Shown piece after piece: positions 7,928-14,725 of a DNA stretch of 16,715 bases. How positions within the stretch are numbered: the first letter of the stretch is position 1; the number at the start of each line of letters is the position of its first letter. The stretch is taken from the NCBI GenBank assembly GCA_041398965.1, contig JAWKTT010000059.1, positions 1 through 16,715 on the forward strand. Reading direction: 5' to 3'. This DNA is from JAWKTT01 sp041398965. GTDB taxonomy: Bacteria; Planctomycetota; Planctomycetia; Planctomycetales; Planctomycetaceae. Below the pieces are notes generated by a model, which saw only the letters and a program-made list of their open reading frames with translations, searched no databases and was not told the DNA's origin. Made by a program: the position numbers and the translations under genes.

Positions 7928-8404
7928 TCAATCGCGAACGATGGAGGCGATGTTGTCGATGGACAGCGGGGCCGGGGATTCTTCATCCGGGTCGAGGGGG
8001 ACCAGGGTGAGGTATCCGAAACGACTGGCGCGCGCGTCGGGGTAACCGGTCTGTTGCGTACCGTCTTGCAACGTCACCCTTATGGCAAAGCTCTCATCGA
8101 GACCAGACAGACCTTCCACGCACATCGCCGAGAACCGACTCCACGCCCAGAGCCAGAGGGTCCGGTCCGGATCAACTTTGCCCGCGATGTCGGGCCACTC
8201 TTGGTGTGCTCGGAGGAGCGCCAGTCGCGGAGCCTGTTGACACCATGGCTTCAGGAAAGTTTCAATCCATGTGGTTCGCGAGGCGACCAACTCCTCAAAG
8301 GCAATCACCGCAGGGTGTACAGCGTGAGCAGCGGTCTCCTGCAGATTCGCCGGATCAGCCTCGTGAGCGGTCGTGCCCGCGTCAGGGGGAAGAAGTTCCG
8401 TCAC
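7928..8404 (-). CDS. Conserved planctomycete protein of unknown function, coupled to the HEAT-type gene
   Basis: The 158-residue protein has no signal peptide or membrane segment. Its conserved-looking core is RTLWLWAWSRF (81-91), CVEGLSGLDE (95-104) and a strand-rich tail with VTLQDGTQQTGYPDARASR (110-128) and FGYLTLVPL. I recall this type of sequence in planctomycete proteins of unknown function and cannot assign a domain. The start is a GTG at 8402-8404 whose last bases overlap the TGA of the upstream gene (GTGA, 4 bases), the classic arrangement for translational coupling. An ATG 25 codons upstream would lie inside the neighbour and encode a basic, unconserved-looking stretch. The coupling suggests the two proteins work together. 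The lyase gene follows after 103 bases, so it could share the transcript. Confidence 0.8.
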   Translation of the reverse strand: MTELLPPDAGTTAHEADPANLQETAAHAVHPAVIAFEELVASRTTWIETFLKPWCQQAPRLALLRAHQEWPDIAGKVDPDRTLWLWAWSRFSAMCVEGLSGLDESFAIRVTLQDGTQQTGYPDARASRFGYLTLVPLDPDEESPAPLSIDNIASIVRD

Positions 8405-9600
8405 AGACCGATTCCTTCTATCGCGTTGATGGGGGCTGGCAAGATGCGTTGTTCGTTCGCGTCTCGCCAGTCCCGCCACTTCCGGATGGCAGCCTGTCGG
8501 TCATCATCGCTTTTGAAGCCGATCGTGTGTTGCACATAGACTGTCGTCGTCGAAGTACGGATTCCTGTGTAGAATCCGTAGTCGCTGGGGTCTTGTCCAG
8601 TCAGATGCAGCATTGCCACCAATGCGACATCCTGAGCCTTCTGGTCATACTTCGCTGTCCCCGAGGACGTCTGAACACGCGTTTGTGTCGCATCTTCGAG
8701 ATACCCCTCAAGCTCGACAACATGTCGCGGTTCTCCAAATCGGGCCAGGGTCAGCACGGCCGGGAGGTTGAGTCGTCCCGGTGTACGCAATAGTTCCAGT
8801 GCCGGTTCGACGCCTACCTCAAGACCTAGTGTCTGTGCGAGCGACATCCGCAAACTCGGAGTTGCCGTTTCGACATGGGTGACCCACGCTCCCGCCAGTT
8901 TTCGTAGCGGACCTCCCGGGGCTTCCTGACGAATCTCTGTGGCGAACTCACCCTGCTGCGTCAGCAAGACGCTGATCTGATAACTCTGGATTGGGTAGTG
9001 ACTCTCGGTGTCGCTAATCAGAGCGAAAAGCAATGCCAATGTCCGGTCCATGGTCGGAAGTCGCTCGGCACGCATGAGGGAGATCATCTCGACGATGCGT
9101 TCGGCTGCTACCACCCCGAGTCCCGGCTCTTGGGCCTCGATCCGCGTCAGAAGTTCGGGCTCTTTTCGCAGCATCAGAGCATACAGTTCTCGTGTCTCGG
9201 GAGAATCTCCGACGATCTCAGAAAACTGATTCCATGCGGGCAACTCGACCGCTGTGAGATCATTCACCCCATTCAGGAACGGTGCCAGTTGCTGCTCGTA
9301 GCCCGCGTGACGCAGATGGAACCGGAGCCGGGAGATGCGTGCCCGAATCTCGAGGTCGCGCGTCTCTTCGAAAAATTGCTCTAACTGGGGAATCGCGAGT
9401 GGACCCGCTTCCAGAATGCGCCGAGCCGCCTCTTCTCGTTGCGAGAAACTTTCAGCCCCCAACTGTCGGACAATGACCGGAAAATTCGGTTGTCCGTCGA
9501 CCGAGAGTACGGACTGAGTCTGTCCTTCTGCCCAGAGAACCCCCGTCCACGACAGAATCGCCGCAACGCAGATCAGTCCATCTTGTCGTCCGAAAACCAT
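8401..9600 (-). CDS. Secreted HEAT-repeat-like protein of unknown function
   Basis: Residues 1-25 form a signal peptide (hydrophobic core ICVAAILSWTGVLW). The next part resembles the helical repeat common in secreted planctomycete proteins: FPVIVRQLGAESFSQREEAA, then a helix with L-A-I-P-Q-L-E-Q-F and another with DLEIRARISRLRFHL (about 40-97 together). The rest is mostly predicted helix, ending with HTIGFKSDDDRQAAIRKWRD and a short tail. That C-terminal block, with residues of the type G-F-x-S-D-D-D-R-x-A-A-I-x-K-W, recurs in planctomycete HEAT-type proteins as I remember them. Such repeats usually bind proteins; no enzyme motif is visible. I start at the ATG at 9598-9600; a TTG four codons upstream is in frame but less likely. 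The gene ends in a 4-base overlap with its downstream partner. Function unknown. Confidence 0.85.
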   Translation of the reverse strand: MVFGRQDGLICVAAILSWTGVLWAEGQTQSVLSVDGQPNFPVIVRQLGAESFSQREEAARRILEAGPLAIPQLEQFFEETRDLEIRARISRLRFHLRHAGYEQQLAPFLNGVNDLTAVELPAWNQFSEIVGDSPETRELYALMLRKEPELLTRIEAQEPGLGVVAAERIVEMISLMRAERLPTMDRTLALLFALISDTESHYPIQSYQISVLLTQQGEFATEIRQEAPGGPLRKLAGAWVTHVETATPSLRMSLAQTLGLEVGVEPALELLRTPGRLNLPAVLTLARFGEPRHVVELEGYLEDATQTRVQTSSGTAKYDQKAQDVALVAMLHLTGQDPSDYGFYTGIRTSTTTVYVQHTIGFKSDDDRQAAIRKWRDWRDANEQRILPAPINAIEGIGL

Positions 9601-9746
9601 GTTCGAGACCAACAGACTAGAGGTTTATCAACTCTGAAGAGACTCATCACGAATGTTCCCTTAACCTGATTATCTAAAAATCGGCGTCGGCGTCTACCTG
9701 AAGTGGCCCATTGCACCTCTTGAATCACAATCTGGCGAGACTGTTC

Positions 9747-9775
9747 GTGACAGGCTGACTGACAGGCGGTATCAT
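9747..9775 (+). promoter_or_regulatory. Sigma70-type promoter for the plus-strand gene
   Basis: The -35 box GTGACA (9747-9752) and -10 box TATCAT (9770-9775) are 17 bases apart, each one mismatch from consensus. Transcription would start near 9782, about 75 bases before the ATG at 9858. The region 9601-9857 separates divergent genes and holds no gene of its own. Confidence 0.6.
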
Positions 9776-9845
9776 CGACGCGAGACCAACTCGGCAAAAT
9801 CTCCGGCCCAGGGGGTGTCAAGTTGAGGTCCTGTGTCGTACGAGT

Positions 9846-9849
9846 GGAG
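9846..9849 (+). promoter_or_regulatory. Ribosome binding site that decides the start at 9858
   Basis: GGAG lies eight bases before the ATG at 9858. The in-frame GTG at 9849 overlaps this site and so is not the start. Confidence 0.6.
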
Positions 9850-9857
9850 TGAGTGAT

Positions 9858-10511
9858 ATGTCGCATCAAGTCGTCGTGAAGAGCCGAGTCTGCTTCTGTT
9901 GGATTCTCAGCCTGCTCATGGTCTCCGCAATCTTCTGCTCGACAAGCACCCCAATCCCCGCAGCCGACGAGGGCGCCCCCTCCAAGCCCGCAGCGGTAAA
10001 CGACTCTCCCAACGACGAGCCCCTGTCCGAGTTCGACACACTCCTCGAACTCCGAAAAGCCACGCCGTTTCCGGTTGATGATCCGACATGGATGCAGGAC
10101 CCCTTCACGGTCCTCGAACTCGAAATGCTTGATGCCAGTGGTGATCTCAAGAGCGGCGCAACTCGTCCTCCGGCTGAAGTCACACAGCCCCGTATCATTA
10201 GTCGACTCGACCAGATCATTCAGAAACTAGAACAGCAATGCAATGGCTCCAAGTCGGGGAGCAACATGTCGACCAACCCAAACAAGCCAGCCGAGTCGTC
10301 GACCCTCCGCAACGGGACAGCTCCCGAAGGAGAACTCCGTGCCACGGACTCGACAGGGGGTCGCTGGGCAAAGATTCCCCCCAAGGAACGGGAACGGATT
10401 CTTCAAGCCCGCGAAGAGGGTTTCCCCCCCGGCTACGAAGACATCCTCGCCGACTATTTCCGCCGCCTCTCTCGCACCGAGGCCCCTCCCACTCCCGAAC
10501 CTGCTCCGTAG
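9858..10511 (+). CDS. Exported planctomycete protein with a C-terminal W-x-x-(I/L)-P-P block, unknown function
   Basis: This 217-residue protein is the only plus-strand gene in the window. It starts with a signal peptide or anchor (1-35, hydrophobic core VCFCWILSLLMVSAIFC). A low-complexity acidic/proline region follows. Then come PRIISRLDQIIQKLEQQCN (111-129), a short amphipathic helix, a Ser/Asn/Thr-rich linker (130-168), and GRWAKIPPKERERILQAREE (168-187) leading to YEDILADYFRRLS. The two short blocks and the linker between them match a pattern I know from planctomycete proteins of unknown function (helix with L-D-x-I-I-x-x-L-E-x-Q-C, then W-x-x-L-P-x-x-x-R and Y-Y-R-R-L). These are often encoded near von Willebrand or HEAT-type genes. 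The C-terminus is proline-rich. The protein is probably membrane-anchored or periplasmic; no enzymatic motif is visible. Confidence 0.85.
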   Translation: MSHQVVVKSRVCFCWILSLLMVSAIFCSTSTPIPAADEGAPSKPAAVNDSPNDEPLSEFDTLLELRKATPFPVDDPTWMQDPFTVLELEMLDASGDLKSGATRPPAEVTQPRIISRLDQIIQKLEQQCNGSKSGSNMSTNPNKPAESSTLRNGTAPEGELRATDSTGGRWAKIPPKERERILQAREEGFPPGYEDILADYFRRLSRTEAPPTPEPAP

Positions 10512-10634
10512 TGGTGCTCCCTCCTTACTGTGAACCGGCGCCAAGAACCACCCCACGTTCAGGTCCGTTTCCTCTTGATCATTGCCCCTTACCTGAGGCA
10601 TGAGGCATGAGCCGACACGTGGCCCCTTCTCCCC

Positions 10635-10684
10635 CACCCTCGACGATGCTGATTCAGTCATCGTTCGGATTGGGAACGAGGGTG
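10635..10684. repeat. Interrupted inverted repeat in the convergent gap
   Basis: The arm CACCCTCG (10635-10642) pairs perfectly with 10677-10684. The adjoining ACGATG (10643-10648) pairs with 10659-10664, leaving a 12-base one-sided bulge. An alternative small hairpin pairs CGTTC (10662-10666) with GAACG (10674-10678). No T-run follows on the plus strand. It may end or protect the plus-strand transcript or be a decayed element; a short direct repeat of GAGGCAT lies just upstream near 10594-10609. Confidence 0.4.
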
Positions 10685-10720
10685 AGAGTGAGATTGTGAA
10701 CGACAAAAGGCGAATGCGTC

Positions 10721-10763
10721 AAAAAGGACAAGCCCGACCCTGAAGGATCAGGGCCGGGCTTGT
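10721..10763 (-). terminator. Intrinsic terminator after tsf
   Basis: Positions 10728-10736 pair with 10755-10763 (nine bases) and 10738-10743 pair with 10748-10753 (six bases), with one A-C mismatch between them and a four-base loop. On the minus strand the stem is followed by two bases and then TTTTT (10721-10725). It lies 33 bases beyond the tsf stop. A weaker T-run at 10771-10774 could let it act on the convergent plus-strand transcript as well. Confidence 0.85.
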
Positions 10764-10795
10764 GAGAGGATTTTCGGGTTGTTGGAACAACCGAA

Positions 10796-11629
10796 TTACT
10801 TGCCGAGGGTCCACAGGGTGAACGCTTTGGCCTTGTAGCCGCTCTCGGCCAAGACCTGCTCGACCGACTTCGTATCGTCCTTGGCGAAGGCTTGTTCAGC
10901 GAGAACGCCGGCTTCGTCGCGATAGTACAACTTCATGCGGCCATCAACGATCTTTTCGATGATGTTTTCGGGCTTTCCGGTTGCGCGGGCTTCTTCCGAA
11001 AGTCGATCTCGTTCGGCTTTAACGAGAGCGGGATCGGCGTCGCAGGTATTGGTGACGGTTGGCTTCATCGCGGCAACGTGCATGGCAACGTCACGCAGGA
11101 TGTCCGTCTTTTTTCCTTCTCCGGTCGCCTGAAACAGGGCGGCTGTCTTGCCATCATGATGGACGTAGATCCCCACGGGAGCTTCGGAACGAATGACCCG
11201 ATTGACGACGATCTTTTCCTGAATCTTGCTCGACAGGGCGGTAAAGACGTCCTTAAGCGTTCCCCCTTGAGGAGCCGGTTGAGCCAGCAGTTCTTCGGCC
11301 GTCTCTGCTCCGGGACCGGTGAGGAGTTGATTGGTGAGCATTGCCCCGAATTCGGCCAAGTTGGCCCCGGTCGCCACAGGAGCGGACTCGCACTGCACTT
11401 CCACCATGACGGCACGGCCGGACTGATCACAAACCTGCACGAAGATACGACCTTCTTCAGTTGCGTTCTCGGTCCGCTTTTCGAGTCGTTTGCCCGCCTT
11501 CTCCATGAGAATCTGCGTGGCTCGTTCGGCATCGCCATCGGCCTCTTGCAGGGCCTGCTTGCACATCATCATCGGCATGTCGGTTGCGTCTCGCAGCGAT
11601 TTCACTGCGGCTGCTGTCACTTCAGCCAT
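10796..11629 (-). CDS. tsf: Elongation factor Ts
   Basis: EF-Ts is the guanine-nucleotide exchange factor that recycles EF-Tu-GDP. The N-terminal UBA-like domain (1-52) carries the signature LRDATDMPMMMCKQALQEA (12-30), the usual L-R-x-x-T-G-x-G-M-M-D-C-K-x-A-L in altered form. The dimerisation/core region follows, with EEGRIFVQV (58-66), NRVIRSEAPVGIYVH (143-157) and DVAMHVAAMKP (180-190). The C-terminal block includes ATGKPENIIEKIVDGRMKLY (216-235). Length is 277 residues (E. coli 283). One oddity: the normally conserved T-D-F-V-A, which pushes Asp and Phe into EF-Tu next to the nucleotide site, reads S-A-P-V-A at 82-86. GAGGAG lies nine bases before the ATG. tsf follows rpsB after a 276-base gap containing a terminator-like hairpin, and a strong terminator follows tsf. 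Confidence 0.97.
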   Translation of the reverse strand: MAEVTAAAVKSLRDATDMPMMMCKQALQEADGDAERATQILMEKAGKRLEKRTENATEEGRIFVQVCDQSGRAVMVEVQCESAPVATGANLAEFGAMLTNQLLTGPGAETAEELLAQPAPQGGTLKDVFTALSSKIQEKIVVNRVIRSEAPVGIYVHHDGKTAALFQATGEGKKTDILRDVAMHVAAMKPTVTNTCDADPALVKAERDRLSEEARATGKPENIIEKIVDGRMKLYYRDEAGVLAEQAFAKDDTKSVEQVLAESGYKAKAFTLWTLGK

Positions 11630-11797
11630 GACTTCTCACTCCTCGGTTCGTTGGGTTCTCGCGGTTTGGGCGAGAGGGGAAATTGGCGGTTTTCATGGCG
11701 AACATCTCGCCCTGACCATCACATGATGACCATCATCGCGATGGGTCACACTCTTGGGGGGACCCTGTCTTGGAGTACACCCTGTGGTATCGTGTTC

Positions 11798-11841
11798 AAT
11801 AAAGAAACCCGCAGCGTCGTCGAGACACAACCGCGGGTTTC
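11798..11841 (-). terminator. Terminator-like hairpin (attenuator) between rpsB and tsf
   Basis: Nine bases (11804-11812) pair perfectly with 11833-11841, giving a G/C-rich stem with a 20-base loop. On the minus strand it is followed at once by TTTATT (11798-11803). It starts 65 bases after the rpsB stop and 170 bases before tsf. The short, interrupted T-run suggests partial termination, which would let rpsB and tsf be expressed at different levels. Confidence 0.65.
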
Positions 11842-11905
11842 CTGGTTCACAGCCGAATCAATTCACTACCGAATCAACTCGCTGGCTCGTCTCGTTATCA
11901 GGCAA

Positions 11906-12658
11906 TTAGCCGATCGAAGGAACAGCCTTCGGCTCGTTCGGATCGGGAGCATCCCCCTTCTTGTGCTCTTGGGGACGCTGCTTTTTGCCATCGGCAACAG
12001 CAGAACCCAAGTGCTGAAGAATGATCGCGATCGAACGCATGCTGTCATCGTTCCCAGGAATTGGGAGGTCGATCGTGTCTGGATCGGAATCGGTATCGAT
12101 CAGGGCAACAATCTTGATGCCGAGCAACCGTGCCTCTTTGACACAGTTCTTTTCTTTCGACGGATCGACCACAACAATCGCTTCAGGAAGACGATTCATC
12201 TCGCGGATACCGCCGAGATTGCGATCGATCTTCTTCCGTTCCCGGTTCATGCGGGATTGAATCTTCTTTGAGAAGCTCCCCTTTGCACCGCTTTCGTCGA
12301 TGGCTTCGATCTCTTCGAGCCGCTTGAGGCGATTGCGGACAGTGCGGAAGTTCGTCAGCATTCCACCGAGCCAGCGTTCGCTGACGTACGGCATGCCGCA
12401 CGATTCCGCGGCCTGACGGACAGTGTCCGATGCCTGACGCTTCGTCCCGACAAACAGGACGAGGCTGCCACGGGCGGCAACCGACGTGAGGTACTTTCGT
12501 GCTCGCAGCAGACCGCGAACCGTTTCCTTCAGGTCGATAATATGAATCTTGTTCCGTCGGCCATAGATGTAAGGGCGCATCTTGGGGTTCCAACGGCTGG
12601 TCCGGTGACCAAAGTGAACCCCGGCTTCGAGGATGTCCTTAACGACAATCTCCGCCAC
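11906..12658 (-). CDS. rpsB: 30S ribosomal protein S2
   Basis: S2 binds the 30S head-body junction and is needed for S1 assembly. Diagnostic blocks are DILEAGVHFGH (8-18), RWNPKM (22-27), FVGTKRQA (69-76), RWLGGMLTNFRTV (95-107), LPEAIVVVDP (157-166) and LIDTDSDPD (186-194), followed by IPGNDDSMRSI (200-210). At 250 residues it is slightly longer than E. coli S2 (241), with a charged Lys/Pro/Glu-rich tail. I chose the GTG at 12656-12658 because GGAG lies eight bases upstream and the protein then starts MAEIVVKDILEAG, as expected. The frame remains open upstream to a TTG at 12706, which would give an unrelated leader. A good promoter lies about 55 bases upstream. The gene leads the rpsB-tsf unit. 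Confidence 0.97.
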   Translation of the reverse strand: MAEIVVKDILEAGVHFGHRTSRWNPKMRPYIYGRRNKIHIIDLKETVRGLLRARKYLTSVAARGSLVLFVGTKRQASDTVRQAAESCGMPYVSERWLGGMLTNFRTVRNRLKRLEEIEAIDESGAKGSFSKKIQSRMNRERKKIDRNLGGIREMNRLPEAIVVVDPSKEKNCVKEARLLGIKIVALIDTDSDPDTIDLPIPGNDDSMRSIAIILQHLGSAVADGKKQRPQEHKKGDAPDPNEPKAVPSIG

Positions 12659-12666
12659 AGCGACTT

Positions 12667-12670
12667 CTCC
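12667..12670 (-). promoter_or_regulatory. Ribosome binding site deciding the rpsB GTG start
   Basis: GGAG on the minus strand lies eight bases before the GTG at 12656-12658. It supports that start over the longer open frame. Confidence 0.7.
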
Positions 12671-12713
12671 AGTAAAGACACAAAACTCCCCACAAATCCG
12701 GGGCAAGCCGTGG

Positions 12714-12742
12714 ATGATACTTACTTCCCTTCACCTCGTCAA
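12714..12742 (-). promoter_or_regulatory. Sigma70-type promoter of rpsB
   Basis: On the minus strand TTGACG (12737-12742) and TATCAT (12714-12719) are separated by exactly 17 bases (12720-12736), one mismatch each from consensus. Transcription would start near 12707, leaving a leader of about 50 bases before the GTG. This makes rpsB-tsf independent of the upstream methyltransferase gene. Confidence 0.7.
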
Positions 12743-12930
12743 CGAATCGAATAAGACGAATCCACGAACACCATTGCTTCCCCAGAACCCGCGAAATGGG
12801 ACGTTTTCTCCAGTTATTCGTCCAACCTGCCCACCTCTGCGACCGGTCAACACGAGGGACGAAGCCGAACATTCGTCGGGAAATGTCCTCGACAGCTCGT
12901 TCGCATGTCCAGCACACGTTGACGTTCTCC

Positions 12931-13512
12931 CTATGGGGGCAACACAACACCAGTCTGGCGACGGGTGATTTGGAAGTGGACTGGCGAAGGGTGGGGCGTG
13001 ATCGCGGGGGAATTGTTCGAAAAACGAGACGCATCAAGGTGTTGCAACCAGTGGGAGATGCCGTCGGTCTCAGCTCGGCCAGCGGGGTGACCGGGGTAAG
13101 CCAGAATGCTGCACACTCCACCGGGACGTAGCCAGTCGAGAAGGTCTGCCACGGCAAGAAGTGTCGTTTCCCTCTGCGTTGTGATCGACTTGTCTCCGCC
13201 GGGGAGATACCCCAGGTTCCACATCACAGCCCCCAGTTCCCCCCGCAACTCCCCAGGCAAACGATTGGTGAGTTCGACGTGCGACATCTCCCACAGGGTG
13301 ACATTGTTGTGCCCTGCCACATGCAAACGCTCGGCTGTTCTTGCCACCGCCAGAGGCTGAATGTCGCAAGAGTACACGCGCCCCTTTGGTCCGACGATCT
13401 CGGCGAGAAACAGGGTGTCGTGGCCGTTCCCAGCAGTAGCGTCGACGACGACATCTCCCGGCCGCAACGCCTCCCGGACAAATCGATGAGCTTGCGTTGT
13501 CAGCGGTTCCAT
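12931..13512 (-). CDS. mnmM: MnmM (YtqB)-type tRNA wobble-uridine methyltransferase
   Basis: This protein belongs to the family Pfam calls rRNA_methylase, whose Bacillus member YtqB was renamed MnmM. That enzyme transfers a methyl group from SAM to 5-aminomethyl-(2-thio)uridine 34 in tRNA. The 193 residues show the SAM-binding motif VVVDATAGNGHDTLFLAEIV (21-40), acidic motif II near D50, NLGYLPGGDKSITT (99-112) and YPGHPAG (139-145). These blocks closely resemble those I remember for YtqB, so the family call is strong. The start ATG at 13510-13512 has AGGTGA just upstream and lies inside the end of the oxidoreductase gene (13-base overlap). The frame stays open upstream to 13800, but that part is antisense-like sequence within the neighbour. 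The overlapping oxidase gene could supply its substrate. A function in this organism is inferred, not shown. Confidence 0.85.
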   Translation of the reverse strand: MEPLTTQAHRFVREALRPGDVVVDATAGNGHDTLFLAEIVGPKGRVYSCDIQPLAVARTAERLHVAGHNNVTLWEMSHVELTNRLPGELRGELGAVMWNLGYLPGGDKSITTQRETTLLAVADLLDWLRPGGVCSILAYPGHPAGRAETDGISHWLQHLDASRFSNNSPAITPHPSPVHFQITRRQTGVVLPP

Positions 13513-14579
13513 CGTGTCACCTGCACTTCCGCATCGATCGGATGACCATTCAACAGGGCGTTCGCAAACTGAGTCGAATAGTAGGGCACCAACAGCGAAC
13601 CTCGCGACCCGAACCCGTTGAACAGTCCGATCTGAGGTCGTAGCGGGTGAAATCCAATGAGCGGTCGAGAGTCCCGCGTCGCAGGTCGAACCGCAGCCGT
13701 TTGGTTGATGACGCGGACAGGTCCTCGGAACCACTCGGCCAGTCGTGCCAAGAGTTCTGCCCGCCCCTGCTCTGTCGGGAGATCGTTCAACTCTTGCCAT
13801 TCATAGGTTGCCCCCAGGTGATACAGTCCGGTGGAAGTCGGGGCGATCCAGACGCCGCGATGGATCACTCGCGATTCGTTCCAATCGGGAATGTCGACGG
13901 TAAGTATCTCCCCTTTCGCCAGATTGAAGCCGGCATCGGCAAACCAGCGTTGTGTTGTCGCCCACGAACCGTCACAGAAGATTAGCCACTTTGCCGACAG
14001 GCCAAACTCCGAAAGTATCACCCGACCTCGCTCAAACTCAATCGGACTCTCGGGGGTCAACTCGGCTGACAGCAATCGAGACTCGGCGAGCAGAGTCATC
14101 CGGACAATATCGAGATAGATGGAGACTCGCAGTTGTGCCCCCTGCATCTCGAAGCCCCCATCGTCGGCTCGATACCAGTTGTTTTCAATCTCTGGATGCT
14201 CACGCACAACAACCGGCTCCAACTCGACCCGTTTGCGTTCAAAGAGTTGCCGTTCTGCAGCTGAGACGAACAACTTCAACATCCGTCGACTCTCCAGCAA
14301 TTGCCCACCGGAAGCCCAACTGCCGGGAGACCCCAAAGCAGCCTGAGCTTCAACTTGTCGATAAAACTCTTCGGCACCTTTGAGCAATTCCAGGTATCGC
14401 GGATACAGCACGAGTCGTGGTCCGGTGATTGGCGTTATCAGACCTGCCGCGACTCGTGAAGCGGTCGTCTGGCGAGGTTGGTCGATCACCAGCAGATTGA
14501 GTCCCTGTTCCCGGAGCCTCCAGGCCAGGGCTGACCCTGCCAATCCCTGGCCGACGATGACAACATCAAACTCAGTCAC
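13500..14579 (-). CDS. FAD-dependent oxidoreductase of the DAO family, resembling the MnmC oxidase domain
   Basis: The 359-residue protein has a Rossmann FAD site at its start: VVIVGQGLAGSALAWRL (6-22) with G10, G12 and G15, and the acidic residue ending the second strand in LVID. ASRVAAGLITPITGPRL (40-56) follows. The C-terminal part has AVRPATRDSRPLIGFHP (296-312) and GLFNGFGSRGSLLVPYYSTQ (318-337). These parallel the R-C-A-(T/S)-R-D and G-x-G-S-R-G blocks of the MnmC C-terminal oxidase, which removes carboxymethyl from cmnm5U34 to leave nm5U34. The gene overlaps an MnmM-type methyltransferase by 13 bases, and that enzyme performs the next step. Glycine oxidase or another amino-acid oxidase is the main alternative. 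I chose the GTG at 14577-14579 (protein starts MTEFDVVIVGQG), with AGG ten bases upstream; a TTG two codons earlier is too close to that site. Confidence 0.85.
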   Translation of the reverse strand: MTEFDVVIVGQGLAGSALAWRLREQGLNLLVIDQPRQTTASRVAAGLITPITGPRLVLYPRYLELLKGAEEFYRQVEAQAALGSPGSWASGGQLLESRRMLKLFVSAAERQLFERKRVELEPVVVREHPEIENNWYRADDGGFEMQGAQLRVSIYLDIVRMTLLAESRLLSAELTPESPIEFERGRVILSEFGLSAKWLIFCDGSWATTQRWFADAGFNLAKGEILTVDIPDWNESRVIHRGVWIAPTSTGLYHLGATYEWQELNDLPTEQGRAELLARLAEWFRGPVRVINQTAAVRPATRDSRPLIGFHPLRPQIGLFNGFGSRGSLLVPYYSTQFANALLNGHPIDAEVQVTRWNR

Positions 14580-14628
14580 AAGCAATCAACCTGACGGAAA
14601 GGAACCAGTGGCAAGATCAATCGGCAAC

Positions 14629-14648
14629 CATCCCGCAACGACGGGATG
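14629..14648. repeat. Small hairpin upstream of the oxidoreductase gene
   Basis: CATCCCG (14629-14635) pairs perfectly with 14642-14648 around a six-base loop. It sits 50 bases upstream of the oxidoreductase start and 156 bases beyond the creatininase-family stop. No T-run follows on either strand, so it could be a leader structure or a weak terminator. Confidence 0.35.
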
Positions 14649-14725
14649 CGACCTGAGTATCGTAACCTCTCCCCCGTTCTGCCACCGCTGAGGCCAGGAG
14701 GTCGAATTTCACGAACCGCCAACCG

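Noticed and set aside
7825..7986. A 54-codon upstream extension of the PL9-like lyase
   Set aside because: It would overlap the end of the neighbouring gene and place an unrelated basic leader before a clear signal peptide. The ATG at 7822-7824 is better.
11720..11750. Imperfect ATGATG/CATCAT palindrome upstream of tsf
   Set aside because: Six-base arms of repetitive composition with a two-base loop are not distinguishable from chance or a low-complexity run.
10892..12271. A long open frame on the plus strand (459 codons) antisense to both tsf and rpsB
   Set aside because: It covers two certain genes and the gap between them. Its protein has no recognisable domain and reads as the mirror of biased codon use in tsf and rpsB. 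Such antisense frames are common in G+C-rich genes.
12715..12930. A possible small gene or S2-binding leader between rpsB and mnmM
   Set aside because: I see a promoter and a short leader but no hairpin pattern I can match to a known rpsB leader, and no short frame with a ribosome site.
13513..13800. A 96-codon upstream extension of the MnmM gene
   Set aside because: It lies wholly inside the oxidoreductase gene, is rich in Arg, Thr and Cys, and is not seen in MnmM proteins, which start close to the M-E-P-L-T position.
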